This document shows, piece after piece, positions 43,294-53,349 of a stretch of DNA of 64,000 nt. The DNA is taken from assembly GCF_021603645.1 (NCBI RefSeq), contig NZ_BQHJ01000003.1, forward strand, positions 372,001 to 436,000, in the 5' to 3' direction. This DNA is from Pseudomonas pseudonitroreducens (GTDB lineage Bacteria; Pseudomonadota; Gammaproteobacteria; Pseudomonadales; Pseudomonadaceae). Numbering within the stretch: position 1 is the first letter of the stretch; every line of letters starts with the position of its first letter. The notes under the pieces were generated by a model that saw only the letters and a program-made list of their open reading frames with translations, was not told the origin of the DNA and did no database searches. The position numbers and the translations under genes are program-made.

Positions 43294-43974
43294 TCAGTGA
43301 TCGTCTTCCATCCAGCCGCCGAATTCCTTCCAGCGGTTGACGATGCCGCAGAACAGCTCGGCGGTCTTCTCGGTGTCGTAACGGGCCGAGTGCGCTTCGC
43401 GGTTGTCGAACTCGATACCTGCGGTCTGGCAGGCCTTGGCCAGGACGGTCTGGCCGTAGGCGAGGCCGGCGAGGGTGGCGGTGTCGAAGCTGGAGAACGG
43501 GTGGAACGGGTTGCGCTTCACACCGCTGCGGTTGACTGCGGCGTTGAGGAAGCCCAGGTCGAAGCTGCTGTTGTGGCCGACCAGGATCGCCCGCTTGCAG
43601 CCGTTGGACTTCAGCGATTTGCGGATGCCACGGAAGATTTCGGTCAGTGCCTGTTCTTCCGGTACGGCCATGCGCAGCGGGTGGTCCAGCTTGATGCCGG
43701 TGAACTCCAGCGCGGCCTGCTCGATGTTGGCGCCTTCGAAGGGCTCCACACGGAAGAAGTAGGTGTGCTCCGGGAACAGGTAGCCGCTCTCGTCCATGCC
43801 GATGGTGACGGCGGCGATTTCCAGCAGGGCGTCGGTGCCGGCGTTGAAGCCGCCAGTCTCGACGTCCACCACGACCGGCAGGTAGCCACGGAAGCGGCGT
43901 GCCATCGGGTGGCGCGGGCCCGGCGGGAAGGAGCCGTCGAGTTCTTCTTCGAAGATTTCGTTCTCGTCACTCAT
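43294..43974 (-). CDS. rnt: Ribonuclease T
   Basis: 226-aa DEDDh 3'-5' exonuclease that trims tRNA and rRNA ends. Exo motifs [18 protein letters not shown] and the catalytic His in [14 protein letters not shown] are intact. Its ATG overlaps the pyrC stop by 4 bp (ATGA), so it is co-translated. Confidence 0.96.
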   Translation of the reverse strand: MSDENEIFEEELDGSFPPGPRHPMARRFRGYLPVVVDVETGGFNAGTDALLEIAAVTIGMDESGYLFPEHTYFFRVEPFEGANIEQAALEFTGIKLDHPLRMAVPEEQALTEIFRGIRKSLKSNGCKRAILVGHNSSFDLGFLNAAVNRSGVKRNPFHPFSSFDTATLAGLAYGQTVLAKACQTAGIEFDNREAHSARYDTEKTAELFCGIVNRWKEFGGWMEDDH

Positions 43975-45017
43975 GCCACGGTCTCCAGCAGGCGCCAGCG
44001 CAGTTTCTCGCCGGCACGCAGCGGGACTACATCGAAGTCACCGAACGGCAGGGCCGCCGGCGCTTCCCATTCTTCACGCACCAGGGTGATGCGGTCGCTG
44101 TTGCGCGGCAGGCCGTAGAAGTCCGGGCCGTGCAGGCTTGCGAAGCCCTCCAGCTTGTCCAGCGCATTGCGTTGCTCGAAGGCTTCCGCGTACAGCTCGA
44201 TGGCAGCGTAGGCGGTGTAGCAGCCGGCGCAGCCGCAGGCGGCTTCCTTGGCGTGGCGCGCGTGGGGGGCCGAGTCGGTGCCGAGGAAGAACTTCGGGCT
44301 GCCGCTCACTGCCGCATCCAGCAGGGCTTCCTGGTGGGTGTTGCGCTTGAGGATCGGCAGGCAATAGAAGTGCGGGCGAATGCCGCCCACCAGCATGTGG
44401 TTGCGGTTGTACAGCAGGTGGTGCGCGGTGATGGTGGCGCCAACGTTGGCCGGGGCGGCCTTGACGAAGGCGGCGGCATCGCCGGTGGTGATGTGCTCGA
44501 AGACTACCTTGAGGGTCGGGAAACGCTCGACCACGCGGGTCAGGTGCTCGTCGATGAAGCGCTTCTCGCGGTCGAACACGTCGACTTCCGCGCGGGTCAC
44601 TTCACCGTGCACCAGCAGCGGCAGGCCGACTTCGGCCATGGCTTCGAGGACGTGGAAGATGTTGTCGACGCTGGTCACACCGGAATCGGAGTTGGTGGTG
44701 GCGCCGGCCGGGTACAGCTTGGCGGCGTGCACGAAGCCCGAGGCCTTGGCGGCGCGGACTTCCTCGGCGCTGGTACGGTCGGTGAGGTAGAGCACCATCA
44801 GCGGTTCGAAGCGGCTGCCGGCCGGACGGGCAGCGAGGATGCGCTGGCGGTAGGCATCGGCTTCGGCGGCGTTGCGTACCGGCGGGACCAGGTTCGGCAT
44901 GATGATGGCGCGGCCGAAGGTGCGGGCGGCGTCGCCGACGGTTTGCGCGAGTGCGGCGCCGTCGCGCAGGTGGATGTGCCAGTCGTCGGGGCGCAGGAGT
45001 GTCAGGCGGTCGGACAT
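43971..45017 (-). CDS. pyrC: Dihydroorotase
   Basis: 348-aa class II dihydroorotase of pyrimidine synthesis. Zinc ligands in [10 protein letters not shown], the carboxylated-Lys region [13 protein letters not shown], His in LLVHGEV and FEHITT, and the Asp of GTDSAPH are all present. Overlaps rnt by 4 bp. Confidence 0.96.
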   Translation of the reverse strand: MSDRLTLLRPDDWHIHLRDGAALAQTVGDAARTFGRAIIMPNLVPPVRNAAEADAYRQRILAARPAGSRFEPLMVLYLTDRTSAEEVRAAKASGFVHAAKLYPAGATTNSDSGVTSVDNIFHVLEAMAEVGLPLLVHGEVTRAEVDVFDREKRFIDEHLTRVVERFPTLKVVFEHITTGDAAAFVKAAPANVGATITAHHLLYNRNHMLVGGIRPHFYCLPILKRNTHQEALLDAAVSGSPKFFLGTDSAPHARHAKEAACGCAGCYTAYAAIELYAEAFEQRNALDKLEGFASLHGPDFYGLPRNSDRITLVREEWEAPAALPFGDFDVVPLRAGEKLRWRLLETVA

Positions 45018-45155
45018 GCGGATTCCAGGGGTGCGGTTGCAGCGGGAAGAGGGTGAAATGCTACCGGAAAAGGCCGCCGCCGGCACTCGCTATCAAGTTT
45101 TACCGAGGCCGACCGATAGATTGTGGGACGCCTATTTACCTGTGTGGATGCCGCC

Positions 45156-46172
45156 GTGCGCCAGCCCTCCCTCCTCCTGCTCTCACTTTGCGCCAGCCTG
45201 CCGGCCTGGGGGCTGACCTTCCAGCCGCGCCTGGAAAGCGCCCAGTGGACGGTGGCGGGTGACCAGTTCGAGTGCCGGCTGTCGCAGAGCGTGGGTGGTT
45301 TCGGGGTGGGCGAATTTGTCTGGCGCGCCGGCGAACAGCCTACGTTCCGCCTCAAATCCCAGCAGGGCTGGCTGGGCTCCGGCTCGGCAACCTTGCTGGC
45401 CGCCGCGCCGCCGTGGCGACCGGGGCAGGGTGACCTGAACCTGGGCTCGGTGAGCGTGAGCTCCGGCGAGGTGCCGTTCAACAGTACCCAGCAGCAGGCC
45501 GGGCGCCTGCTCGGTGGGCTGCTGGAAGGCCGTACACCAGAGGTGCGCCATCGCACGCGTACCGGCGAAAACCTGCTGGTGCGCCTGCTGCCGACACGCT
45601 TCGCTGATGGTTACGCGCAGTTCCAGGACTGTTCGACGAAGATGCTTCCAGTCAACTTCGACCAGGTGCGCCAGAGCCAGGTCGGCTTCCCGGACGGCGG
45701 CACCGAGGTCGACCCGCTGGGGCGCGCCAAGCTGGACATCATCCTGCAGTACATGAAGGCCGACCCGACGGTGAACCGCATCGAACTGGACGGCCACTCC
45801 GACAACAGCGGCAACCGCCTGGCCAACCGCGAGGCCTCGCGCCGTCGCGCCATTGCGGTCATGGAATACCTCAAGGCCAACGGTGTGGCGGAGTCGCAGA
45901 TCACCGTGCGTTTCTATGGTGAGCGCTATCCGCTGGTGAAGAACAATTCCGCCGCCAATCGGGCGAAGAACCGCCGGGTGACGGTGAACCTGTCCCGCGA
46001 GGCGGTGATCGAGCCGCCTCCTGCCGAAGCTCCACCCGCACCTGCTGCAGCGGCTCCCGTCGCGCCCGCTGGCGCCGCCAGTGCCCCTGCGCAGGGCGCC
46101 CCGGCAGCGGCAGCGCCTGCCGCCAACGCTTCCAGCCCGCCTGCCGCGCCGTCCGCTACGCCCAAGGGCTAA
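45156..46172 (+). CDS. motY: OmpA-family protein, MotY type
   Basis: 338-aa periplasmic protein of the flagellar motor T ring. The signal peptide ends at PAWG|LTFQ, followed by the MotY N-terminal stator-binding domain and a C-terminal OmpA peptidoglycan-binding domain (about residues 175-295, IELDGHSDNSGNRLANREASRRRA, NRAKNRRV). GTG 45156 gives the N-terminus VRQPSLLLLSLCASLP; GTG 45123 is a longer option. A Pro/Ala tail of about 45 residues follows the OmpA domain. Confidence 0.88.
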   Translation: MRQPSLLLLSLCASLPAWGLTFQPRLESAQWTVAGDQFECRLSQSVGGFGVGEFVWRAGEQPTFRLKSQQGWLGSGSATLLAAAPPWRPGQGDLNLGSVSVSSGEVPFNSTQQQAGRLLGGLLEGRTPEVRHRTRTGENLLVRLLPTRFADGYAQFQDCSTKMLPVNFDQVRQSQVGFPDGGTEVDPLGRAKLDIILQYMKADPTVNRIELDGHSDNSGNRLANREASRRRAIAVMEYLKANGVAESQITVRFYGERYPLVKNNSAANRAKNRRVTVNLSREAVIEPPPAEAPPAPAAAAPVAPAGAASAPAQGAPAAAAPAANASSPPAAPSATPKG

Positions 46173-46205
46173 GCCGCGGCGACAGGTCGCACCGACGATA
46201 GTATC

Positions 46206-46242
46206 TGTCGCTTTGTCGTCAAAAGCTGTCGCCCCTCTGTAA
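46206..46242 (+). promoter_or_regulatory. ArgR-type operator upstream of argG
   Basis: Two TGTCGC half-sites begin at 46206 and 46227, exactly 21 bp apart, as in the Pseudomonas ArgR direct repeat TGTCGCN8AAN5. The second half-site has the AA at the expected place (46241-46242); the first is one base off. It lies 63 bp before argG. Confidence 0.65.
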
Positions 46243-46304
46243 ATTATTCCGAGCGGACAGTAGAATCGATCCCTTTCGTGACAACCCCCGTGGAGTTGAG
46301 TGGC

Positions 46305-47522
46305 ATGGCGGACGTGAAGAAGGTAGTCCTGGCGTATTCCGGTGGCCTGGACACCTCCGTAATTCTGAAGTGGCTGCAGGATACCTATAACTGCGAAGTA
46401 GTGACCTTTACCGCTGACCTGGGTCAGGGCGAGGAGGTCGAGCCGGCCCGCGCCAAGGCCAAGCAGATGGGCGTGAAAGAGATCTTCATCGAGGACCTGC
46501 GAGAAGAGTTCGTCCGCGACTTCGTCTTCCCGATGTTCCGTGCCAACACCGTCTACGAAGGCGAGTACCTGCTGGGTACTTCCATCGCTCGTCCGCTGAT
46601 CGCCAAGCGCCTGATCGAGATCGCCAACGCCACCGGCGCTGACGCCATCTCCCATGGCGCCACCGGCAAGGGCAACGACCAGGTTCGCTTCGAGCTGGGC
46701 GCCTACGCGCTGAAGCCGGGCGTGAAGGTGATCGCTCCCTGGCGCGAGTGGGACCTGCTGTCCCGCGAGAAGCTGATGGACTACGCCGAAACCCACAACA
46801 TCCCGATCGAGCGTCACGGCAAGAAGAAATCGCCGTACTCCATGGATGCCAACCTGCTGCACATCTCCTATGAAGGCGGCGTGCTGGAAGACACCTGGAC
46901 CGAGCACGAAGAGGACATGTGGAAGTGGACCGTCTCCCCGGAGAAGGCCCCCGACACCGCCACCTACATCGAGCTGACCTACCGCAAGGGCGACATCGTT
47001 GCCATCGACGGCAAGGACATGAGCCCGGCGCAGGTCCTCACCGAACTGAACCGCATCGGCGGCGCCAACGGCATCGGCCGCCTGGACATCGTCGAGAACC
47101 GCTACGTCGGCATGAAGTCCCGTGGCTGCTACGAGACCCCCGGCGGCACCATCATGCTCAAGGCGCACCGCGCCATCGAGTCGATCACCCTGGACCGCGA
47201 AGTCGCTCACCTGAAGGACGAGCTGATGCCGCGCTACGCCAAGCTGATCTACACCGGCTACTGGTGGAGCCCGGAGCGCGAGATGCTCCAGCAGATGATC
47301 GATGCCTCCCAGGAACACGTGAACGGCGTCGTGCGCCTGAAGCTGTACAAGGGCAACGTCATCGTGGTTGGCCGCAAGTCCGACGATTCGCTGTTCGATG
47401 CCAACATCGCGACCTTCGAGGAAGACGGCGGCGCCTACAACCAGGCCGATGCTGCTGGCTTCATCAAGCTCAACGCGCTGCGCATGCGTATTGCCGCGAA
47501 CAAGGGTCGCAAGCTGTTCTAA
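46305..47522 (+). CDS. argG: Argininosuccinate synthase
   Basis: 405-aa enzyme joining citrulline and aspartate with ATP. The P-loop AYSGGLDTS is at residues 10-18, and [16 protein letters not shown] and the C-terminal oligomerisation tail are present. ATG 46305 (MADVKKVV) is the family start; GTG 46278 would add nine residues. GGAG lies upstream. Confidence 0.96.
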   Translation: MADVKKVVLAYSGGLDTSVILKWLQDTYNCEVVTFTADLGQGEEVEPARAKAKQMGVKEIFIEDLREEFVRDFVFPMFRANTVYEGEYLLGTSIARPLIAKRLIEIANATGADAISHGATGKGNDQVRFELGAYALKPGVKVIAPWREWDLLSREKLMDYAETHNIPIERHGKKKSPYSMDANLLHISYEGGVLEDTWTEHEEDMWKWTVSPEKAPDTATYIELTYRKGDIVAIDGKDMSPAQVLTELNRIGGANGIGRLDIVENRYVGMKSRGCYETPGGTIMLKAHRAIESITLDREVAHLKDELMPRYAKLIYTGYWWSPEREMLQQMIDASQEHVNGVVRLKLYKGNVIVVGRKSDDSLFDANIATFEEDGGAYNQADAAGFIKLNALRMRIAANKGRKLF

Positions 47523-47532
47523 GCGACCTGTG

Positions 47533-47599
47533 CTAGGAGCGAGCCAGCTCGCGAAGCTTTTGCTTTTTGCGCGGTTCGCGAGCAAGCTCGCTCCTACAG
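47533..47599. repeat. REP palindrome (TAGGAGCGAGC type)
   Basis: CTAGGAGCGAGCCAGCTCGC and GCGAGCAAGCTCGCTCCTAC face each other; same family as the copies at 30806 and 43141. Confidence 0.85.
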
Positions 47600-47611
47600 A
47601 AAAACAACAAT

Positions 47612-47639
47612 CCCCGGCCACGAGCCGGGGTTTGTGTTT
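47612..47639 (+). terminator. Terminator after argG
   Basis: CCCCGGC-CACGA-GCCGGGG followed by TTTGTGTTT. It lies after the REP and 39 bp before gloA. Confidence 0.7.
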
Positions 47640-47678
47640 ATAAGCCCCGCACCGGGGCACCTGATGAGGAAAGAACCG

Positions 47679-48050
47679 ATGAGACTGCTGCACACCATGC
47701 TGCGCGTCGGCGACATGGACAAATCCATCGCCTTCTACACCGAAGTCCTGGGCATGACCCTGCTGCGTCGCAAGGATTACCCGGACGGCCAGTTCACCCT
47801 GGCCTTCGTCGGCTATGGCAACGAGGACGACAACAGCGTCATCGAGCTGACCTACAACTGGGGCGTGGACCAGTACGAGCTGGGCACCGGCTACGGCCAC
47901 ATCGCCCTGGAAGTGGCCGACGTCTACAAGGCCTGCGAGGACATTCGCTCCCGTGGCGGCAAGATCACCCGCGAGCCGGGCCCGATGAAGCACGGCACCA
48001 GCATCCTGGCCTTTGTCGAAGACCCGGACGTACCCCAAAGTTTTCACTGA
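47679..48050 (+). pseudogene. gloA: Host lactoylglutathione lyase, 3' end lost to island insertion
   Basis: Glyoxalase I converts the methylglyoxal-glutathione hemithioacetal to lactoylglutathione using a metal bound by H5, E56, H74 and E122. Residues 1-117 are a normal GloA with the first three ligands, but after FVEDPD the frame runs into foreign DNA and ends VPQSFH. The expected GYKIEL with E122 is missing, so the product is probably inactive or unstable. A complete copy is at 53710-54090. GAGGAAAG precedes ATG 47679. The lost 3' end should lie at the right border of the island, outside this window. Confidence 0.88.
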
Positions 48051-48051
48051 T

Positions 48052-48079
48052 TTGACAGGATTTTAAAGTCAGCTAGAAG
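48052..48079 (+). promoter_or_regulatory. Probable promoter at the left end of the island
   Basis: TTGACA (48052-48057) and TAGAAG (48074-48079) with 16 bp spacing, 31 bp before the first recombinase. Two dyads overlap or follow it: TGAC...GTCA (48053-48071) and GGACA...TGTCC (about 48082-48109). They may be recombinase arm sites, an autoregulatory operator, or both. Confidence 0.5.
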
Positions 48080-48109
48080 TGGACAGACAACCTTTATGAG
48101 GATTGTCCG

Positions 48110-49501
48110 ATGCTTCGAGGCGTGGCTCGCTCGCTTTCAATTCGCAACTGTCGATTCACGATAGTCGCTCCTCCTGGCGGGGCTTCGGACCGCGTCCAGA
48201 CCTCTCTTCTCTGCTACTTCACGTCTCCGCACTCCTGCTACTCAAGCTTTGGCCTACCTACTTCGGTCACTTTTCCTGTCGTTCTGAGTGGAGATGGGGG
48301 GCTTTGGCATGAAGCTAATTTCTATTTATTCAGTCGGTACAAAGACGGAATTATCGGAATAGAGACCTGTCGTGATATTTCGAAGGATCTTTCTCTATTT
48401 AAGCGATATCTAGAGGATGAAGAACTGAGCTTCACGTATTTTCCTGAGGAAAAACTGAGGAGGGTTACTTATAGGTATCGATCATCTCTTCTCAATAAAG
48501 TCAGATCCCGAGAGATAAGCTCTACTACAGCAAAACGTAGGATGGGGGCCGTTGTTTCATTTTACAGATGGTTAGGGGAGAATGGGGTATTCATTCCCGA
48601 AAATAAACCGTGGGTTGAGTCCGAGAGATATTTGATCGGAAGGGGGCGTGTTGGAAATAAGGTTCTCAGAAAGATCAAGGTGACCGATCTTTCTATAAAA
48701 TCCCCCAAGCCTTTAGATACCGAAATTATATGCGATGGTGGGAAGCTAAAGCCCATATATCTGGATAGACAGATACATCTTTTAGAGGTCTTGGTGGAAG
48801 TTGGTAATCCGGAAATGCTTCTAGCTCACTGTATAGCGCTATTTACCGGTGCCAGAATACAAACAGTTCTAACGCTAAGGGCAGGGGTATTTACGGGGGA
48901 GTTTGAAGACAGGCGTCACTATCAGGTTTTTGCAGGGCCTGGAACAGGGGTCGATACCAAGTTCAATAAGAATATAACCCTTCTTTTCCCAGGTTGGTTA
49001 ATGAGTAGGCTTGCGACTTATCGTGAAAGTCCGAGATGGGCGGGGAGAGCCGAAAAATTCAGGTTAAGAGAAAATAGAGAGTCAGACTATATTTTGATGA
49101 CCAATCGCGGTGAGCCGTATTATTTGTCACGGCAAGATGTTACGAGTAGCCAGTCAAGATATAAGAGCGAGGGGCAGGCTGTTCGTCAGTTTATTTATGA
49201 TCAAGTTATTCCTCGTCTCTCCAGAAATGGATCTGATGTCTGGAGGTATCAATTTCATGATCTTCGCGCTACCTGCGGAATGAATATTGTTGACGCGTTG
49301 ATGCCGAAGGTTGAGCGGAATGATATTTCACTTTCCTATGTCCGGGAGTATGTAAGGACGAGGCTTTCACATGAAAGCTCTAGAACGACAGATCTTTATC
49401 TTAATTATAGGAGGCTGAATAATTTGGTTGCAGCTGCGCAGTTTGATTGGGAAGAGCATCTCAAAGATATTGCTGATAAAGGGCTATTCAATTTCCTGTG
49501 A
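48110..49501 (+). CDS. Tyrosine recombinase A of island module
   Basis: 463-aa site-specific recombinase. The N-terminal SAM-like core-binding region spans about residues 70-180. The catalytic domain has R249 (FTGARI), H383 and R386 (HDLR), H421 (LSHESS) and Y430 (TTDLY), so it looks active. GAGGA lies 7 nt before ATG 48110. The first 60 residues are of GC-richer DNA, rich in Ser/Cys/Pro and unlike a recombinase, so the true start may be later although no better start codon is seen. The next gene begins 16 bp after its stop. Confidence 0.85.
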   Translation: MLRGVARSLSIRNCRFTIVAPPGGASDRVQTSLLCYFTSPHSCYSSFGLPTSVTFPVVLSGDGGLWHEANFYLFSRYKDGIIGIETCRDISKDLSLFKRYLEDEELSFTYFPEEKLRRVTYRYRSSLLNKVRSREISSTTAKRRMGAVVSFYRWLGENGVFIPENKPWVESERYLIGRGRVGNKVLRKIKVTDLSIKSPKPLDTEIICDGGKLKPIYLDRQIHLLEVLVEVGNPEMLLAHCIALFTGARIQTVLTLRAGVFTGEFEDRRHYQVFAGPGTGVDTKFNKNITLLFPGWLMSRLATYRESPRWAGRAEKFRLRENRESDYILMTNRGEPYYLSRQDVTSSQSRYKSEGQAVRQFIYDQVIPRLSRNGSDVWRYQFHDLRATCGMNIVDALMPKVERNDISLSYVREYVRTRLSHESSRTTDLYLNYRRLNNLVAAAQFDWEEHLKDIADKGLFNFL

Positions 49502-49517
49502 GTTTCGGGAGGTGGGT

Positions 49518-51407
49518 ATGCAGAGATTTTCTGAGAGGAGTACGGTAAGGCTAGATATAAAAGACTCTCAAAGTATTCAGGATAATAGTATCGAGAGGAT
49601 AATAGTTAGCTTTAATGGAGGGGGTACCTCTATAGATATAGGGGCGTTCTGTTACAAAACTAGATCAAAGGAAGGCAGGCTCAAGGGCAAGCCGAAACTG
49701 GTAGATACATCGACTATTTGCCCTGTGCGATCCCGGAATTTGAGGCAAGTGGTTGAGCACTTTTCGAACAGAGTTATCAGTGGTTACCTTCGACCAACTA
49801 CTGCTCAAGGCTATCTTAGAATTGTTGGCGAGTTTATGGATTTCTGTGATGAGAATTTTGAGTTAGTTGATTTTCAGGATGAAGTACTTCGTAAGAAAGC
49901 AGTGTTTTCTTATACGGATTTCCTAGAGGGCCTTACAAGAAGATCTCCCCATGCCAATAATTATTACTCAACAAAACAGGTGGTTCTTATCAATGAGCTT
50001 TCTGAGATGTGGTGTGACGATTCTGTTTGGTTTGGTGTTCGGCGTTTGCAATCTAATGCTGATTTAGATGCCCCTGTTCAGCCTCCGGATGATAGTAGGG
50101 TTTCGAAAAATATTGATATGTTTCGATGCCTCTTTAGTGGTTATTCTCATTTTGTTACATCCTTTGGCAAATTTCCATTTTTTTTAAAGCTTCCTAAGTA
50201 TATTGGAGATGGGATGTATATATTCCCTACGAATCTGAAATTCGTGTCTCCTTTGGCAATAGATAGGTTTGAAAATTTAAAGAACACTGGCGGCGCAGTT
50301 GATTATAGGGCGGGGAGAATTCGAAGTTTGGATGAGTGTGAGTCGTTCTATAAGAATAGGGCCTCCGCATCTGTTTGTAGAAATAGTCTATTGAGATCAC
50401 TTAGGCAGGCTAACGAGGACCCTCAATGCTCTCGTAGAAGAATGTTGGGCATACTTGCGCACAATGCGTTCTTTGTTCTTTTTCAAGCAAATACTGGAAT
50501 GAATCTCTCAGGTGCTATGGAGTTGGAGTGGTGTGATGAATACACCGTAGAAACCTCGCGAAAGAAATTTCGCCTTATTAAATATCGAGCAAGTGGGCGT
50601 GAGCAGAGTTTTGAAGTGTCGGCAACATTTCTTCAGGCGTTTAAGGAGTTTCTTAAACTTAGGACTTATCTTTTGGCGGGGCAGGTGTGTAGTACTCTAT
50701 TTTTTCGATGTTCCTTTTCTGATATCTCTTCCCCAGTTAAAGCTATGCGAATTGGATGTACTACTGAGTTATCAAAATGGGTGTTGAAGATTGATCCGGG
50801 ATTTGAATTCGTAACTTCTCGCGAATGGCGTGCAGCGAAATCTGACTTTCTTTTGCAAAAATATAGTGTCGAAGTTGTTTCGCTGGCTCTTCAGAATAAT
50901 GTTGATACCGTGGAAAAGCATTATGCTGAAGGGAGTGATCAGAGAGCTCGTGTTGAGTTGTCTGAGTATTACTCTAAACTTATGAATGCTGTTGTCCGCT
51001 CCAAAGACCACGCATTGACTAAGATTTCAACTGGAAGCTGTAGTGACTATGGTTCTCCCTCTGTATCAGACTCAACTGTAGCTGCGCCTGATTGCAAGAC
51101 AGATCTTGGGTGCTTGTTCTGTGAGAAATTTAGGGTTCACGCTGATGTTGAAGATGTAAGGAAGTTGGTGAGTTGTCGCTATTTTATTAATAGGCTGTCT
51201 TACCTAAATCCTAGTTCTGATTCAGTCAGAGAGTTCTATGGTCCAGCGCTGGCGCGGATAAATTCTATTTTAGAGATAATCAGTTCCCATTCAGATGAGC
51301 TTAGTGGCGTTGTCTCTAATCTGGAGGAGTCTATAGCGGTGCAAGATGGATTAGATTCCTATTGGGAACTTCGAATATCATCTCTTATAGAGGTTGGAGT
51401 TCTTTAA
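49518..51407 (+). CDS. Degenerate tyrosine-recombinase-like protein B
   Basis: 629-aa protein. The C-terminal half has the recombinase fold but lacks the key residues: the Arg I position reads TGMNLSG (N329), the HxxR box reads REWR (R435 for His), and the second His is N460; a Tyr remains at 469. It may be a structural or accommodating partner of A and C. A Cys cluster near the C-terminus (C526, C532, C535, C553) could bind zinc. GGGAGG precedes ATG 49518; an in-frame start at 49428 would overlap gene A. Confidence 0.75.
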   Translation: MQRFSERSTVRLDIKDSQSIQDNSIERIIVSFNGGGTSIDIGAFCYKTRSKEGRLKGKPKLVDTSTICPVRSRNLRQVVEHFSNRVISGYLRPTTAQGYLRIVGEFMDFCDENFELVDFQDEVLRKKAVFSYTDFLEGLTRRSPHANNYYSTKQVVLINELSEMWCDDSVWFGVRRLQSNADLDAPVQPPDDSRVSKNIDMFRCLFSGYSHFVTSFGKFPFFLKLPKYIGDGMYIFPTNLKFVSPLAIDRFENLKNTGGAVDYRAGRIRSLDECESFYKNRASASVCRNSLLRSLRQANEDPQCSRRRMLGILAHNAFFVLFQANTGMNLSGAMELEWCDEYTVETSRKKFRLIKYRASGREQSFEVSATFLQAFKEFLKLRTYLLAGQVCSTLFFRCSFSDISSPVKAMRIGCTTELSKWVLKIDPGFEFVTSREWRAAKSDFLLQKYSVEVVSLALQNNVDTVEKHYAEGSDQRARVELSEYYSKLMNAVVRSKDHALTKISTGSCSDYGSPSVSDSTVAAPDCKTDLGCLFCEKFRVHADVEDVRKLVSCRYFINRLSYLNPSSDSVREFYGPALARINSILEIISSHSDELSGVVSNLEESIAVQDGLDSYWELRISSLIEVGVL

Positions 51408-51408
51408 T

Positions 51409-53349
51409 ATGAAGGGTGCTAAAAGGGGCGGAAATATACCTCTCAACGAAACTCATCTCGAACTGGGCGGTTTGATATGCACTGATCGAAAGCCTGTACG
51501 TGTCGTAAGTCGTGATGGGGACGGTGTGGTTCTGTCTGTTTTTGACGATGATGATTGGTATCTTCCTCGGTATGAGGGAGATCCAGAACAGACGGTCATG
51601 CGTTTTAAGTATTGGTATCCTGGTTTTACATGCGACAAGAGCCTAGATGAGCTGGTAAGGCAAACAAAAGAAATAGTTTGGCATATGCTGGAGGTGAAGC
51701 GTAATTCACTGTCGCCGCGTACTGTAGATCACTACTTTCATATGCTGGTTGATATGTGCAGATTCTCCGCGTTATATGGGTTAAGTATTTTTGAAATTCT
51801 ATCTGAAGATGAAAAATGCCGTCTATTCATACATCACGTTTCAGATAGCTGGCAGCTAAGTTATCTCAGATCGCTGCTCTCTGCACTACAAGAGCCTGAG
51901 GCCTTATCCCTCCCCTTTAGGCCGGTCGGCCGAACCCTCATACAAGAGGCTAGTAGCCTTCTAAAGAAGTTTCCTGAATATAAGCAAACTCCCGTCATAC
52001 CCACTCGAATTTTCTCCCAAGTAATATCCTATTTAATGGGGGAAATTAATATTTGTGAAGGCGTTGTGGATTCATTGGTTGAGGTTGTTAAGGAGCTCAG
52101 GGGTAAGAAACCTTCAAGTGCTGAGGAGTGGAAACGCCTTCGGTGGATGAGTAAAGCTGATTTTTCTGTAATCCTCGATAGGCTCGGTTTGAGTGATTTT
52201 TATGGTTCACGTGGGTATTCAATTGCTAGGAATACTTTTTATATTTTGACTGAGATGCTCTTTGTTTGTAAGTATGTTATTCATATTTTTTCTGGAATGC
52301 GTGATTCGGAAGTTAACTACCTACCATATGATTGCCTACGCTCGTATGTTGATGGCGGACTGCGGCATTACATGATTCACGGCTTCACGACAAAACGCTC
52401 TGGCGGTAAGCATAGAGAGTCGAGATGGGTCACCTCAATTGAGGGAGTCAAAGCCATAAGGTTGGCTCAAAAGATTTCAGAAGGGATTTACTCATGTATT
52501 GGGGTGGATGCAAATAGGACCTCTGGTTGTCGTCTTTTTGTAAGTCCAGGTGTGGTTAGGTTTTGGCCGAAAAGAGGCGATGAGGCAAAAGTTGTTGATT
52601 TTGATATATCGCGATTTACGAGGATAGTGGAGAGAATGTCTCTGACTATCGAGCAAGTGGATTGCGATGAGCTTATGAGGATCGACCCATTTCGCGATTG
52701 GGGCGAAAGTGGAATTGTTGTTGGCGGTTGCTGGAAGCTGAGAACACATCAGTTTAGACGTTCTTTGGCGTTGTACGCTTCTCGGTCTGGATTGGTCTCA
52801 ATAACTTCCTTGCGTAGACAATTACAGCACATAACCGAGGAAATGACTCGGTACTATTCGGATGGCAGTTTTTTTGCGAGGAATATGCTTGAGTATGATA
52901 AGGATCATTTCTCTGTAGATTATATTGAAACGCTTCCTGAAGGAGAAGCGCTTTCATTTTTTGAGAATGTATTATCTAGCAAGGAAAAGCTGTTTGGTGG
53001 CGCGGGGTCTTGGATTGAGGCTCATAGTTCTAGTAGGAATAATGTTACATTTGAATCTAGATCTGAAACGATTGAGAAGTTTATTAAGGGCCTTCTTTCG
53101 TATAAAGAAACGCCGGTTGGTGGCTGTATGAAAAGTGGGGATTGCCAGCAGCGTTCATTTGGGCGGTGGGTATATTGTCTGGCGCATTGTTCGGACTCAG
53201 TTGTGAGTTTGAAGAAATTGGCTAAGCTAATCGAGGTTCAACGAAGGTTTGTTTCTGATCTCGCTGATGGTACTGTTTATAGAAGAACTGAGAGGTTTGT
53301 TCTTGATGAATATGAAAGGCTCTATAATCAGTTTTTGGAGAAGGCGTAA
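51409..53349 (+). CDS. Large tyrosine recombinase C of island module
   Basis: 646-aa recombinase. A long N-terminal region (1-260) contains a SAM-like segment (SPRTVDHYFHMLVDMC). The catalytic set is present: R298 (FSGMRDSE), Lys 329/334 in TTKRSGGK, H447 and R450 (HQFR), H474 (LQHITEE) and Tyr 482/483. The C-terminal GGCMKSGDC...CLAHC Cys group may bind zinc. ATG 51409 is one base after the stop of B, with GGAG 9 nt upstream, so B and C are coupled. Confidence 0.8.
   Translation: MKGAKRGGNIPLNETHLELGGLICTDRKPVRVVSRDGDGVVLSVFDDDDWYLPRYEGDPEQTVMRFKYWYPGFTCDKSLDELVRQTKEIVWHMLEVKRNSLSPRTVDHYFHMLVDMCRFSALYGLSIFEILSEDEKCRLFIHHVSDSWQLSYLRSLLSALQEPEALSLPFRPVGRTLIQEASSLLKKFPEYKQTPVIPTRIFSQVISYLMGEINICEGVVDSLVEVVKELRGKKPSSAEEWKRLRWMSKADFSVILDRLGLSDFYGSRGYSIARNTFYILTEMLFVCKYVIHIFSGMRDSEVNYLPYDCLRSYVDGGLRHYMIHGFTTKRSGGKHRESRWVTSIEGVKAIRLAQKISEGIYSCIGVDANRTSGCRLFVSPGVVRFWPKRGDEAKVVDFDISRFTRIVERMSLTIEQVDCDELMRIDPFRDWGESGIVVGGCWKLRTHQFRRSLALYASRSGLVSITSLRRQLQHITEEMTRYYSDGSFFARNMLEYDKDHFSVDYIETLPEGEALSFFENVLSSKEKLFGGAGSWIEAHSSSRNNVTFESRSETIEKFIKGLLSYKETPVGGCMKSGDCQQRSFGRWVYCLAHCSDSVVSLKKLAKLIEVQRRFVSDLADGTVYRRTERFVLDEYERLYNQFLEKA

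Noticed and set aside
45183-48047. 954-aa minus-strand frame across motY, argG and gloA
   Set aside because: Spans three real genes on the other strand and a terminator; an antisense artefact of GC bias.
47640-48110. tRNA gene as integration site
   Set aside because: No tRNA-like cloverleaf is present at the border; the junction is inside the gloA coding sequence.
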